Assembly: GCF_902167145.1 (NCBI RefSeq)
Contig: NC_050099.1
Coordinates: forward strand, 60,964,942 to 61,028,941
Source: Zea mays
Lineage: Eukaryota > Streptophyta > Magnoliopsida > Poales > Poaceae
Reading direction: 5' to 3'
DNA length: 64,000 nucleotides
The translations under genes were made by a program, and so were the position numbers. Under the pieces are notes generated by a model that was not told the DNA's origin, did not search any database, and worked only from the letters and a program-made list of their open reading frames with translations. Within the stretch, counting starts at the first letter, position 1. The number at the start of each line of letters is the position of its first letter. This document shows positions 31,401-42,863 of this stretch, piece after piece.

Positions 31401-32185
31401 GGCCGCACCGAGGGGTCGATGCCCAGACTGTGTTCGATGATAGTGCGACTGACTCCGACCAGGTCGAGGGCAGACCAGGTGAAGACGTCCTTATTTCTGG
31501 AAAGACAGGAGATGAGTCTCTCCTCGTCGTGCGAAGTCAGGTCTTCGCTTATGATGACCGTTTGCTTGGGCGTTGCCTGGTCAAGGGGAACTGTCTTCGT
31601 TCCATTGTTGCTTTGCAGCTGTGCCTTTTCATGCTCGTTGGCGGTTGGGCGGGTAGGCCCGAGGACTTCGCGCTGCGTTGTAAGGCAGTGTACGTTCCGT
31701 TGCCCTAGAACGAAGTCTCTTTCAATGTTGTGTGCGGTCTGCTGATTGCCATAGACTGTGATCGCGCCTTGCGGACCTGGGATTTTCATGCACAGGTAAA
31801 GTCCGTGATTGGCCGCTTCAAACTTGTTGATGGAGCTCCGGCCCATTATGGCGTTGTACGGGTATACCATGTCGACGATTTCGAAGGTGATCTGCTCACT
31901 TCATGCATTGGGTGCTACACCGAAGGACAAAGGTAGCTCGATCTTGCCCACAGGAAATGTGCCCTTGCCACCGAAGCCATATAGGGGGTTGTCCGAAGGC
32001 TTAAGTAAACTGTGGCTGATGCCCATGCGGTCGAAGGCGTGGAGGAAAATGATGTCCGCCTGGCTGCCGTTGTCAACTAAAACTTTGTGCAGGTCCCAGC
32101 CTATCACGCTGCAGTTGATTACCATGGCATCAATGTGGGGTGCGCTGTGCAGGTCGACATCTCTGGCGTCGAAGGTCAGCGACAC
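28426..32185 (-). pseudogene. pol of element D (protease, RT, RNase H, integrase)
   Basis: Minus strand, one main frame. Protease: VLVDNGSQADI near 32080. RT: KWRMCIDFTSLNKACPKD, LLDCFSGYHQI and YVDD at 30932-30943, intact. RNase H: IHCDGAW, NNIAEYEAVILGL, DRSRNEEADALAKAA. Integrase: the His-Cys zinc segment ending SCEACQKF, WGLDIVGPLP, TVDNGKQFDS and HPQSNGVVERAN, so D,D,E are present. The C-terminal tail (LEHSWNINNLRKFF) ends at 28426 in another frame after a shift and loss near 28560. Stops: TGA at 31901-31903 between protease and RT, and TAG at 28979-28981 in integrase. The RT/RNase H core is over 900 codons without a stop. The order and the HSWN tail are typical of the Tat clade. No chromodomain is present. 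Confidence 0.92.
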
Positions 32186-32591
32186 GTGGGACCACTTCGT
32201 TTGTATGACTGGGCCGGTGACGGCGACGTGGTTGATGCTTCAGTAGTGGTCCCTCTTCTGTCACTTCGTGTCGAAGTCGACGCTGGACCCCCCAATGATC
32301 ATGTGGATGACTCCACGATACGGCTGATCGGCGAAGTCTTCGCCGTGAAACAGGCAGTAAAATCTGCGCGGCTGCTGCGCCCGTCCTCGGCCCCAACCAC
32401 GGGTGCCACTGCCGTGGCCCTAGGGGGATAATCTTGACGGCGAGGGGCCTCACCAGCGGGGTGCTGGTTGGCAATGTATCCACCTGCTGTTGACTGCGGT
32501 TGTCCCGACTGGAGTCTGACTGCGAAGGTCTTGTCCATGTGCGGCTAGACTGCGGAGGGTCCTTGGGTTTCCTCTGGGACTCGACCTTGCG

Positions 32592-33722
32592 CTAGTGGAG
32601 CTCTTCGGATCTGGCATATTTTTCAAACAACTGATAGAGCTCTTGGAGATTCTTGGGTGGGTCCCTGATGCAGTGACTGTAAAGGACGCCAGCCCGAGGG
32701 CCACTGATGGCGTAGTGAATGGCAATTTGGTCATCGACCGAAGGTAGTTGTGACTTGAGAGTCAGGAACTTGCGGTAGTACTCCCTCAGGGTTTCTTTCT
32801 CTAGCTGCTTGCAGAGTGACAGTTCGCCCAAGGCGTCGGTGTCTGGGCGGTACCCCTGGAAGTTGAGCAGAAATTTGTCCCGGAGACTTCTCCAGGAGTC
32901 GATGGACAATGGGGGCAACCTGGTGTACCAGGTTAGGGCCGGACCCTCGAGGGCGATGATGAAGGACTTGGCCATCGTGGCGTCGTCCCCTCTGGATGAT
33001 GCGACAGCGACTTGATAGCTCATGATGTACTGTGCTGGGTCAGTGCTGCCGTTGTACTTGGGGTAGGTCCCTGCCCTGAAGTTGGCGGGCCATGGTGACA
33101 CTTGCAGTTGTGGCGCCAGGGGACTCCGCTCATCAAGGTAGTTGACGCCTTGGAATGCTGTGGCGTCCGGGACGACGGGTTTGCGCTGAGGAATGAATAG
33201 GTCTCCGATTGGCGCGCGCTGTTAGAGTGGCGGGCCGTGCCGTAGATCATGTTGGCCTTCGCGCTGCATGAGCACAATCTCTTGCTCGAGTTCTTGAGCC
33301 CTATGCTCCTCATCTCGTATCATCTGTCACACTTTGGCCTGCGCGGAAACACGTTGGCGCTTGGCCTCGAGGATTTCTTTTTGCTTCTGGAGGTTGCGGT
33401 TCTTGATGCGGAGGGCCCGCAACTGTAGCTGTTCTTCTGCTGAAATGCCAATGACCTCGCTGTCTTCTGTGGCATCCTCGCCCTCTAGCGGAGCGAAGCC
33501 TGGGGGTGGTTGCTGTGGCTGTCCTCCGGAGCTGCAGGTGCGGAGGCTGCCCTCGGGAGTTGGTTGGTCGTTGCGCTGTCTCTTGCTGACAGCGTCGTCT
33601 TCGTAGGCTTCTTGATGGGTAGTGTCTGCAAGGGCCTTGCCCTTTTTCTCGGCTAGCAGTGCTGCCTTCGCTGCTTCGTCAATGGATGGGGCTGCCTTCG
33701 AGCTAGCTCTCTTGGGTGCCAT
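32592..33722 (-). pseudogene. gag of element D
   Basis: The ATG at 33722 (minus strand) gives MAPKRASSKAA. The first half is hydrophilic with a Gln/Lys-rich helix (LRALRIKNRNLQKQKEILEA). The gag core follows: SPWPANFRAGTYPKYNGSTD, MAKSFIIALEGPALTWY, LREYYRKFLTLKSQLPSV and ELYQLFEKYARSEELH. In-frame stops occur at 33327-33329 (TGA), 33222-33224 (TAA) and 32592-32594 (TAG); each would be CGA, CAA or CAG before a C-to-T change. A zinc knuckle was not found in the remaining segment. The gag core resembles the retrotransposon gag family of Tat elements. Confidence 0.85.
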
Positions 33723-33745
33723 CGCGGGTGTTTTGTTCGTAGCAC

Positions 33746-33762
33746 GAACGGTGGACGCCAAA
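33746..33762 (-). other. Primer-binding site of element D
   Basis: On the minus strand TTTGGCGTCCACCGTTC follows the 5' LTR end directly. The TGGCG start is the 3'-CCA complement of a tRNA other than initiator Met; the exact tRNA is not determined. Confidence 0.6.
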
Positions 33763-34240
33763 TGTTGGAACTTGCTCTCCTGGGCAAGATGATCCAACGG
33801 GGGAATGAAAGTAATGCAAACAAGGTTTTAACTCAAGATGGCGATTGCTCTGTTAATCCAGCCTCTCAAGGGCACTGTACGGGGGTATTTATAGGTGCCT
33901 GAGTGCCCAACGTCTCGATGTAAGGACGCATGTACCCTCAGGCACCTGGGCTATCCCCGGAATGTTCCCATAAAGGAGGGTTACAGACTGTCATTACAAA
34001 AAAGCCATTACAAATCGAGCCCGTAACACTCTTCTCCGCGCGGGGCCTGTTACAATTCGTCGAATCCCACGTGGACCTCCAAGTCGGGTGAGGACGTGGG
34101 ACGGGGTGACATTGTCGTAGGCCTTCGTCTCGTAGTGTAGAAGACGAAGGGTGGACCCCGCCGGTCGTTTTGCTTCCGTTGGTGCAGCGAGATTGATGAA
34201 GGCTGGAGCGAAGGGTGGCATCTTCGCCTTTGCTCCAACA
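33763..34240 (-). repeat. 5' LTR of element D
   Basis: 478 bp. On the minus strand TGTTGGAGCAAAGGCG...TTCCAACA. TATA-like box (complement) at 33886-33893. Same length as the 3' LTR, about 94-95% identical by hand count. Confidence 0.93.
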
Positions 34241-34245
34241 AAGAG

Positions 34246-35232
34246 CATTATAGGGAACTTTGCAGTAAGATCCCACCATGCTCCCAATGAAAATATTCTT
34301 GCAGGTAGAGGTCATCCTTCCTCAGGATAAATCTGAGCTAGGCATAAGTGCAAAGGACAAACTCTATCTGCTTATAAGCAGGGCTAAGCATTTTTTGTAA
34401 ATCACATTTTGATACTTCACTAGAAGTATCTATAAAAGGGATGGATTTCAAGGTAGCCCATGCATCAAAGGGTTTTCAAGCAACTCCTATAAACCTAATG
34501 CACATTCACTAGACTTAAAGCGTGTAAAAATAATTTAAAAACACAAGGAAGGGGTTGCATGCACCGGGGCTTGCCTGGGTAACACTAGGTTAGTGTTGTT
34601 AGACGACGTCCACTTGGCGACCATCCTTTGTCTTGGCACTTGTTCAGATTATCCGTTTTCAGGTTGGTTCATCAGCATCATCTTGTGGAGAGGCTCACAC
34701 GTAGCGACATCTTGTGGTCGACTCAGCTTTGGTTCTCCACATCACGTAGTCAACAAATGTACCTAAATGATTTGCATAATGCACATGAATGCATATAAAT
34801 AGGAATATCACAAACCTAAATAATGCTATGCGATAGCGACTTAAACACCTAGCGGTGAGGCGTTGTACAAGTTCATACGGAAATACTAGTTATCGATATA
34901 CGACTATGCCCAATAATCACAAAATAATAAATTGGCTCACCATGATCGAATCGATTTGATAACCGCGAGGGCGACAACGGTTCTCAGTTTAGACATCTGG
35001 TCGAGCTCTTGGCAAATGTTGCATCACATGGGATTTGTTGCTTTATTCAAACTCTCGGGATTTTTCGACGACACAAAGGATGTCGACGAGTTGGAGAATT
35101 GTAAGGTCGAGCACGACAAAGTGCTTTGGATCCCAACGCAAGTAGCGTGCAATTGAAAGATAGATCATCGGGGTCGACGAGCATGTCACGGACATGACGT
35201 GGATTGACGACGAGGAACAAGGGGGTGTCACA
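34246..35232 (-). repeat. Gypsy LTR F, 5' part (minus strand)
   Basis: It continues LTR F after the D insertion; the minus-strand match to LTR E includes the GGCAAGCCCCGGTGCAT block. A possible LTR start, TGTGACACCCCC, lies at 35232 on the minus strand. The two flanks (gcagc at 21887-21891, gcaca at 35233-35237) are only a weak duplication, so the right border could instead be further right, near 36130. Confidence 0.55.
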
Positions 35233-36150
35233 GCACAAAAAGGGCGACACAAAGATGTTGGGCACCGTCTATGGCGTGTGTGTAGATTCCTAGGACTCGA
35301 CAAGCTAGGCAGAGCAGAGAGCTAACCCCGCGTTGCGTCAACGGCAGCGCGACTCTAGCGAGACCCCATGTCCGTGTGGGTCGACAGCATGGATGAGCAG
35401 ATACGACACGGAGGTGTGAGTCCGCCAAGACGCGAACTTTAAGGGTGGCGTTTAGAACGAAACCTTGCTGAGCGGATAACGATGACCGGCAAGGCGAAGC
35501 CTGATGACAAGGTCGAGCAGGGGATGGCGAGCGCAAGTGCACGCAGGACTTGCCAAAAACACGAAGACGATGGCGTGCTGCGCACATGACACAAAGAGAA
35601 ACGACCGTAACTCCATGGTAGCTTCACGAACGCGGCGAGGACGCAGAGCACGACAACATGGGGCTAGACTTGGTGAGGGAACTTGACGCGCGTAGGGAAA
35701 CTTCACGGCGCGGTGGCCATGGCCGAGCAGAGCGAGCGTACGGCCGGGCGAGCACACGACGGGAGCTGGGAGAGAACCGCGGCGCGAGCAGGGAGTCGGC
35801 CACGGACAACGCCGCCGCGATCAAGGCAAGCACGACCAAGGAAGGGGCCTCGGTAACTTGGAGGAGCAGGGACACGGCTCAAGCTAAGGATCGGAGCTGA
35901 CGACGCAGTAGAGTTAAGGGCGAGCTTGGATGGGGTCTTGGCGAGGAAGAGCAAGCAGAGAGAAGCTGGGAGTTGGGCGCCATCCGAGCTGGGCGAGCTA
36001 GGAAGACGCGACATGGGAGAGAATAGGAGTCGTACGCAGCCACAACTGACAGACTCTCGCGAGGACCCCGCGGTGCAGACATCAGCGCGACCAGGGAAAA
36101 GCAGAGACCGAGCGGCGCTGTGGGGGACAGATATACCCTGGGTCCACTAG
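35233..36150. other. GC-rich orphan segment, right part
   Basis: On the minus strand it is CT/GCC-rich with many short overlapping ORFs and no recognisable domain. It reads like the transcribed leader of a long gypsy LTR. No gene is supported. Confidence 0.4.
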
Positions 36151-36742
36151 AAGGTTAGAAGACCTCGCGAAAGGCTCTGGGCCCGATGTTTCGCAAGGCC
36201 ATTCCTTCGTGGGCCTAGGAGGAACGTTTGGCGAAATGGATCAACACAAGATCAGATCAACTTGAGCTCAGACGACCCAACAGATTCGAGCAACATCCAC
36301 AGCAGTAACCCGACTTTCTCGCGCTGCATCCTCAGGCATCAGAACTGAATGGCGATAAGTCGACAGAATTATTGGAAGATAAGCTTAGTCGGTTCACTAT
36401 TACTTATGCTCACGTTGTTATCATATCTGCATGTAATGCCCCACGATCGAGTATATAAGGCCTAGGGGGCATCCCCTCAAAAACATCTCACTCCTTAGCC
36501 ATCTACTCAACTCTCTAGCATCTCCCATACTAGAGAACTCCCTTGTAACCCACCACACAAAAGATCCACACCAGGACGTAGGGTATTACGCATCTCAAAG
36601 CGGCCTAAACCTGTACAAGATTGTCTACTGTTTCTCGTGCATCCGGCATGAACCATCGAGCTACAGTCGGTAACACTGTCCTACTCCAAAAAGCACCTCG
36701 AGGGTCAACCCCGGGTGCGCGGTCGGACCCAAAACACCGATA
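36150..36742 (+). repeat. 5' LTR of Tat element C (left border uncertain)
   Basis: A TATA box (TATATAAGG, 36452-36460) is followed by the CCACACAAAAGATCC, GTAGGGTATTACGCATCTC and CATCGAGCTACAGTCGGT blocks that I recognise from U5 regions of grass Tat elements. It ends just before a TGGCGCG-type PBS. The start cannot be fixed because the other LTR is outside the window. Confidence 0.6.
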
Positions 36743-36744
36743 GC

Positions 36745-36751
36745 TGGCGCG
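36745..36751 (+). other. Primer-binding site of element C, disrupted
   Basis: CTGGCGCG just before the solo LTR and GCGCGCTAGGTGGGGG just after it (40171-40186) are the two halves of a TGGCGCGC-type Tat primer-binding site. The solo LTR inserted inside it, so C cannot prime reverse transcription. Confidence 0.75.
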
Positions 36752-39700
36752 TGTCACACCCGGTTTTAAGGGACAAAGCCGGGTGCATCTCATACATGCG
36801 CCAAAGAAGACAACATATATAATCACAGAGTGTATAGAGATAAATGTCACAATAATCAGAGTATTTATTACATAGCATAAGTCTTACAAAATAAAAGATG
36901 AATAAAGCAGGAACTAAAATCTATCCTTGGCGCCAGAAAGCTGACTGGGAGACGCCACCTAGATCAAGTCGAATGCCTCAGTGTTAGGCAGCTCCTCTTC
37001 GACCACCTGTTCTTCTCCTGTGGGGGGGGGGTGTGAGACAGCAAGAGTGAGCTCACATACGTTCATAGCTCAACAAGTCGTGGGGAATAATGTGCTTGAA
37101 CTCACCAAAGGTGGGAGTTCAAGTGAAGTGTAAGGCTGATCAACAAAATTGAGGCTGAAGCTGAGCATTGCTTTTATAAGTTGGTCAAAATTTTATTAGC
37201 AATTACTAAGTGTAAGTAAATACCAAACCTTAATAATAATAAAGAAAAGTAATAATAAAATAATCCCAAATGCAATGCAAATGTCAAATTAAATTTAAGT
37301 TCCATAAATTAATCATGTGAGGGTCCGAGCTGCTCATGACCGTGAGCAGGACTAGTATACCAGTTTTACACTCTGCAGAGGTTGCACATCTTTACCCACA
37401 AGTCATGTTACCCATCTGCCAAGAGATGGCCAATCCCATACACCTCTACCGAGGAGGCGAGGCAGGGTAACACTACGAGGCCTTTACAAAGTTCCACTAG
37501 CTTCAGAAATCCCGCTACAGTTTATAGGAAGCTCCAGTACAGGAATCCCTCGCCTGACCGCCATCGCAGCAAAATCAACCCAATGACCTCCCTACACTGA
37601 CCACTCCCCTACTGCCCTTGCCCCTTTCGGGTAAGGAAGACATCCACTAGCTTTCCTAGTTAATCAGCCAAGGGCGTCCCATTATACCCTTGTGGTAGCA
37701 CTGTTTTCCCGGGTGGTCGCTCCATGTTCCCATTAATATAATAATCTTAACATGAACAGTAATAATACAAAGATAATAAAAATGTAATCATGAATAGTGT
37801 ATCCCCATACCCAAATCCACATAGAGCAATAGCAGGTACTACCCAAAAATGTTTCAGTGGTAACAAGGTATAAAGATAGCCAAAACTGGGGTAACCTATT
37901 GGATCCCATCAAAATTAACCTATACAAATCATTATAATTAACAAGAACATGGTGGGGAAAAAGTAAGTGATCATGGGCACAACTTGCCTTCAATGAGCTC
38001 CTGCTCAGCTACTTCTACTTGCTGAACCTCAGAATCCACAGTGGCTTGCTCGTCTACTCGCATCAACACAATACATGCATAGTATAGCAAAAATTAACAT
38101 TGCACCAAACATGTGAATAAAATACACAATAAAAATCTACACATTAAAATAAAATCCTAGGAACAGAAATCATAATTTTTGGTATTATAGATTTTAAGAT
38201 ATGAATTTCCTAAGGTTTAATGTGCTTGAAATAGGATTAAATGAGAAATTAATTTTCTAACTGTTGTCATGTCAAAACAGAGACTCTAGGTGATAGACAT
38301 TAATATTACAAAATTTTAGAAATTGGAATGGATTGATTTGGATCAAAAATGAATTTTCTATGCATTTTACAAGTTTCTACCTTTGTTTTTGTATTAAAAA
38401 TGTATTTCCTAATTCATTTAATCTGATTTTCCCTTTTCTGGATTGCGCCTCAATAATCAGAAAGGTTAGGGGCCTCTACATAAGTTTTCCTAAGACACAG
38501 AGAGATACTGGCGAGGATGGCGGGTTGTTTTCTAGAAAGCGTAGGGATTCTTTTGTAAAACGTACCCACGAAGGGGTACGATGCACTGTGGGCTGTTGGA
38601 TCCGATTCCAAAAGCCGAGATTAGATCGTAGTTATCTGTACAGGTTACACTGTACTCACCGCTAGATCTCAATCGGACGCTCCAGATGTCACGCGGCGTG
38701 AGCAGATTCTGCGCCCCATGATCCCCATCTAATGGCCAACAGTTGACAGGTTATTCAGGACGATCTCGGCCGTCGCGCCAGAGATCAACGGCACCGGTTA
38801 ACCCAGGCGACTGGCGCCGCGCGCTCCACCCGCGGCCACCCGATGGAGAATCTACGCTCTAGATTAATCCAACCCTTTGGTGCGCCCAGGTTCAATCCTA
38901 TCCCTCTATTTAGATCCGACGACAGGTACACCTTCTTCTTCCTCTCGCTGTCTACTGAATTCCTAGCGCGCGCCCATGACAGCGCATTAGCTATGGCACC
39001 GAGTAAGTAGGGCATGGGAGGGGAGGTCTTACCGCCACTGACGAACTGGACGACGACCGGATGCAGGGCACAGCGAGGCGCAGTATTCCAGCGTGCTTCA
39101 CTCTCTCTCTTCGCGGTTGCAACTGACCACCGTTCGACTGGCCGACGGTGACCGCTCTGCGAGCTGCTCCACCTGTGGTGATCACCCGCTGGACCCACCG
39201 TGCTCGTCCATGGCCCGCACCAGGAAATAACGCCGCGCCCGGACTCCTCCTCGACCTCCCCGAATCGAATGCAGGCAGAAGACCACGGCAGTGCGCGTCC
39301 ACGGTCTCTCTCCTCTCTCTTTCTCAACTCTCTGTGGATGCGTTAGTCGCCGCAACGTAGAGTGGCTTGCGGGTAGAGGATTAGGCATGATGACCCCGCC
39401 TTTATCCAGGAAGTCCAGCTCTCTCGAGGATCCCACAGTAGTGGTTGAGATCCGATGTCCACGGAGTCCACGACGTCCGCCATGCGCGCAGGGTGAAGGG
39501 AGGCAGCCACTCCTCGGTGGGCCACGCCCGTCAGCGACGCTAGAAGATGGGTCATCGCAGCACCTGGCCCCACGCAACAGTGAGAGCCCGTCCACGCCTC
39601 GGCTGCGCGGAGCGCGATCACCCGGGCCCACGGGTCAGCGATACCTGGCGCGCGTGTGGTGAGAAAGACAATGCGTGGGCCGCACGGGTGGGTTTGGCTG

Positions 39701-40170
39701 CTGGGCCGAATTGAAGTCTCGAGGCCCATGAAGCTTTTATCCTTTTTCTTTTTATCTTTTTTTTCTATTTTCTTCTTTTCTAAGTTTAGTTTGAGTTTGG
39801 ATTTAAATATAAATTTGTGCAATTTATTCTCGAATCACATTGCGAAATGAAAAGCACCAATTTGAGGAATATAATGATATAGATTATTTATATCACCTTT
39901 CTCTCTTTCTTATTTTTTTTAAAAAACTTAATTTTAAGTTAGGGTTTGATTTAATTTCTAGTATTTATTATCTTATTATCCTTATTATTATTATTATTTT
40001 ATTTAATGCACAAACATATAAACTCCACATGATGCATTTTCTTTTATTTTGGTATCATTGGTTTTAATTAATCACTCTCAATTATATGTGTGCTCTTTTT
40101 ATGATGCAAATATGGCACATGAAATGAGGAGACCTCATTGTATTCTTGGTATACATATTTGAGTATTACA
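36752..40170 (-). mobile_element. Solo LTR of a gypsy element (3.4 kb)
   Basis: 3419 bp flanked by the perfect 5-bp duplication GCGCG (36747-36751, 40171-40175). On the minus strand it starts TGTAATACTCAAAT and ends AAACCGGGTGTGACA, close to the end of element A's LTRs. There is no PBS, coding region or second LTR, so it arose by LTR-LTR recombination. A run of ten G lies at about 37022-37031. Confidence 0.88.
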
Positions 40171-40482
40171 GCGCGCTAGGTGGGGGTGTGTCACTGATCC
40201 AAGCTAGCTCAATGGACATCACTTTCCAGCACAAGATCATCCTCCGCCCTGGATCCGTATCTGCTTCAAAACCATTTCGTCCGTGGCAGACGAAGAAGGA
40301 ACTCTACATCGCATCGCGGATCCACCGGAGAGAAAGCCTTCCTCAACAATCTCCAAGAAAGTCGGAGCAAAACAGGAAAAAGCGCAACCTCCAGCGCTCC
40401 GAGCGAAGCCTACCTCCTGTCAGCCGAGAGTAGAGGATTCGACTACCCGGAGAACTCCGCTGTCCACCTCTTCTACAGAAAA

Positions 40483-42181
40483 ATGGACACAGATCACAAG
40501 GAAAAAGGAAGCAAACGAGATAAAGGCTCGTCAAGCTGCTATCTAGATATCTCCGCCCTCAAAGGAGAATAGGAAGAAACTTGTCACTACGACGGTTCCA
40601 TTCTACCCCGACGTCCTCTTTATCGGGGAAAGAGTGAATCTACCCCCGTCTCCGACGATGAACCAACCGCACCGGGAGAAGAACCTCTTCAGCGGGAATC
40701 TCGCCGACGAAGGAACTGACGCCAAAATATTCGGCGACATCATGAAGCCGGAGAGCGGGACCCGGCGCAGCCTGTGTCACGAGATGAGATCTCGGAGATG
40801 GGAGAAACCCCAGAAGAACGGATCTTCAGGGAAAGAAGGAATTCCCGACGACGTGATCGTCGGCAAGCTCAAGAGCAGGCCGAACAGGAGGCAAGACAAC
40901 GCCGAGAGAACCCTCTTCTCGGACGGAACCTGAACCCTGACTTCGCCCGAGCCATGAACACGCCGAGTGAAGTTGGAGGAGTGTTGGCTCGGATAGCCGA
41001 TGGCCTCCCCCGGACTCTGGACGCCGAGGGCTATCGGCAACTGCTTACTCGGGCAGCTAATCATCTTCTACCTCTCGCCCATCCACCGAGTGATCTATGA
41101 CACGCCATCAACAGTTGGCGGGACACATGGAGCTCCATCAACGCTTCGCACGAATGACGACACGAGAACGAGATCTGGCGCTGAGAAGAGTATGATCGGG
41201 ACCATGACACCCCTGCGCGAAGTCAGGCCACCAGAGTTGAGTCAGCAACGGCTTCGACAGGCGGTACGACCCGGGGACGGTCGAGGCACCATGTCAACAA
41301 CTCCCCTCCCTGGGATCGACATCACCATCGTCGACAGGAGGACACGTGTGGAGTATCGGCGCTCACTCCACGTCTTAGGGCCATTCAGTGGCCCCCCTAA
41401 CTTCAAAGTCTCCAACATCGACAAGTACAAGCCTAAGCAGGATCCAGGAGGCTGGTTGGCTGTCTACACCACCGCCGCTCGAGCCGCTGGGGCAACTGAA
41501 GATGTGATGACCGCATGCTTGCCCATCGTCCTCGGGCAGGATGCGCTGCAGTGGCTACAACACCTACCCCGACACTGTATCGACGACTGGAGCGACTTCA
41601 GTCGGCGCTTCGTCACCAACTTCCAATCTCTCTCCGACAAACTGGCACAGCCATGGGACCTCAAATCCATCAAGCGCCGAGGGGACGAGACTCTCCGGTC
41701 GTACCTCAAAAGATTTCAGGCCATGAGAAATCGTATCCCCGAGGTTACGAAAGCAACAGTAATCGAGGACTTCTACCGGGGATCTAATGACTCAGCCTTC
41801 GTCCGAGCCATACTGCAAAAGGCATCGACTACCTCTGAGCAGCTATTCTGGGAAGTGGACCTCTACATCAACACCGACGAACGAGCTCAGGACCTCATTG
41901 GTGGGGCGAAACCTGCATCGGCGGCACCACGACGTGACACGAACCAACAACCCAACAAGCGTTGGGAGAAGAGGCCTCACGAAGAAGTCCACGCCGCCGG
42001 ACCACCCGCCTCTCGCGCCCGAGGAGCACCTCGCGGAGGTGAACGAACATTGGATGACATCCTCGACGCCCAATGCCCGTACCACAATGACATGCGCCAC
42101 ACCCTCCGGAACTGCAGAGACTTCAAGCACTCCGTTGGGAACGACCGACCATTCCAACCTCTACCACCTCCCCCACCATGA
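40483..42181 (+). pseudogene. gag of element C
   Basis: The ATG at 40483 (MDTDHKEKGSK) starts a frame that, past stops near 40570 and 40720, reads FRERRNSRRRDRRQAQEQ, then NTPSEVGGVLARIADGLP to 41100. After a frame change the core continues: LHVLGPFSGPPNFKVSNIDK, GWLAVYTTAARAAGATED, LPRHCIDDWSDFSRRFVTNF and RCLRGD-like LKSIKRRGDETLRSYLKRF. It ends CPYHNDMRHTLRNCRDFK, a zinc-knuckle-like CX2H...C arrangement. This is a typical Tat gag. Multiple breaks make it non-functional. Confidence 0.85.
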
Positions 42182-42863
42182 GGAGGACCCAGAGAACCTC
42201 GACAGCCTCAGCAACAGGAGGGGGGGAGGAGGCGGAGCATTCCCGCGCGTCGACAGAGAAGTCAACGTCATATTCGGTGGACATGGGTCGCAAGAAAGCA
42301 AGAGGCAACAGAAGCTCAACGACCGTCAGATACTGGTGGCGACCACCGGCCCTCCCGCCCCGTATCGATGGTCCGAACACCCGATTACCTTCACTCGGGC
42401 AGATCAGTGGCTCAACTTCGATCACCCCGACAAGTACCCGCTCCTCGTTGATCCGGTGATCCGAGAGAGCAGGGTAAAGAAAGTGTTAGTGGACGGGGGA
42501 AGCAGCATCAACGTCACCTTTCCCCGGACACTTCAAGGCTTGGGAGTCGGATTCAAAGAGCTCCACGAGTCAGACACTCCTTTCTTCGGCATCGTGCCGA
42601 CTGAAGGAGAATATCCACTCGGACACATCTACATGCCGGTCACCTTTGGAACTCCAGAGAACTACATGACCGAGTTCCTGAGGTTCGAGGTGGCGAGCTT
42701 CGACTGCGGATACAACGCCATCATCGGCAGGCCTGGATTGGTGAAGTTCATGGCTATTCCGCATTACACGTACATGATATTGAAGATGCCGGGACCACAA
42801 GGAATCATCACTATGCGCGCTGACTTCAAAGGCACCGCGGAGTGCTTCCGAGTGGCCATTTAG
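42182..42863 (+). pseudogene. Protease region of element C
   Basis: It is open in the frame ending at 42863. VNVIFGGHGS is followed by NDRQILVATTGPP, then the aspartic protease motif VLVDGGSSINVTFP (about 42485-42526) and YNAIIGRPGLVKF, then MPGPQGIIT. The D-G-G/S catalytic motif is intact. It is separated from RT by stops after 42863. Confidence 0.82.

Larger units (their letters stand above)
23086..34240 (-). mobile_element. Complete Tat-lineage gypsy element D with antisense gene
   Basis: An 11,155-bp element flanked by the target-site duplication AAGAG (23081-23085, 34241-34245), with 478-bp LTRs. Minus-strand order: LTR, PBS, gag, protease, RT-RNase H, integrase, tandem array, then a region whose gene runs on the plus strand, PPT, LTR. 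An antisense gene between pol and the 3' LTR is a known property of some Tat elements such as Grande. I count about 26 LTR differences in 478 bp, so it is clearly older than copia or element A. It sits inside LTR F. Confidence 0.95.

Noticed and set aside
28979..31745. Several plus-strand ORFs of 60-210 codons over pol of element D
   Set aside because: Antisense shadows of the long pol frame; no domain and no splice or promoter signals like those of the true antisense gene at 23898-27550.
38785..39822. ORFs of 100-180 codons in the solo LTR
   Set aside because: They overlap on both strands in the GC-rich leader part of an LTR and have no recognisable domain.
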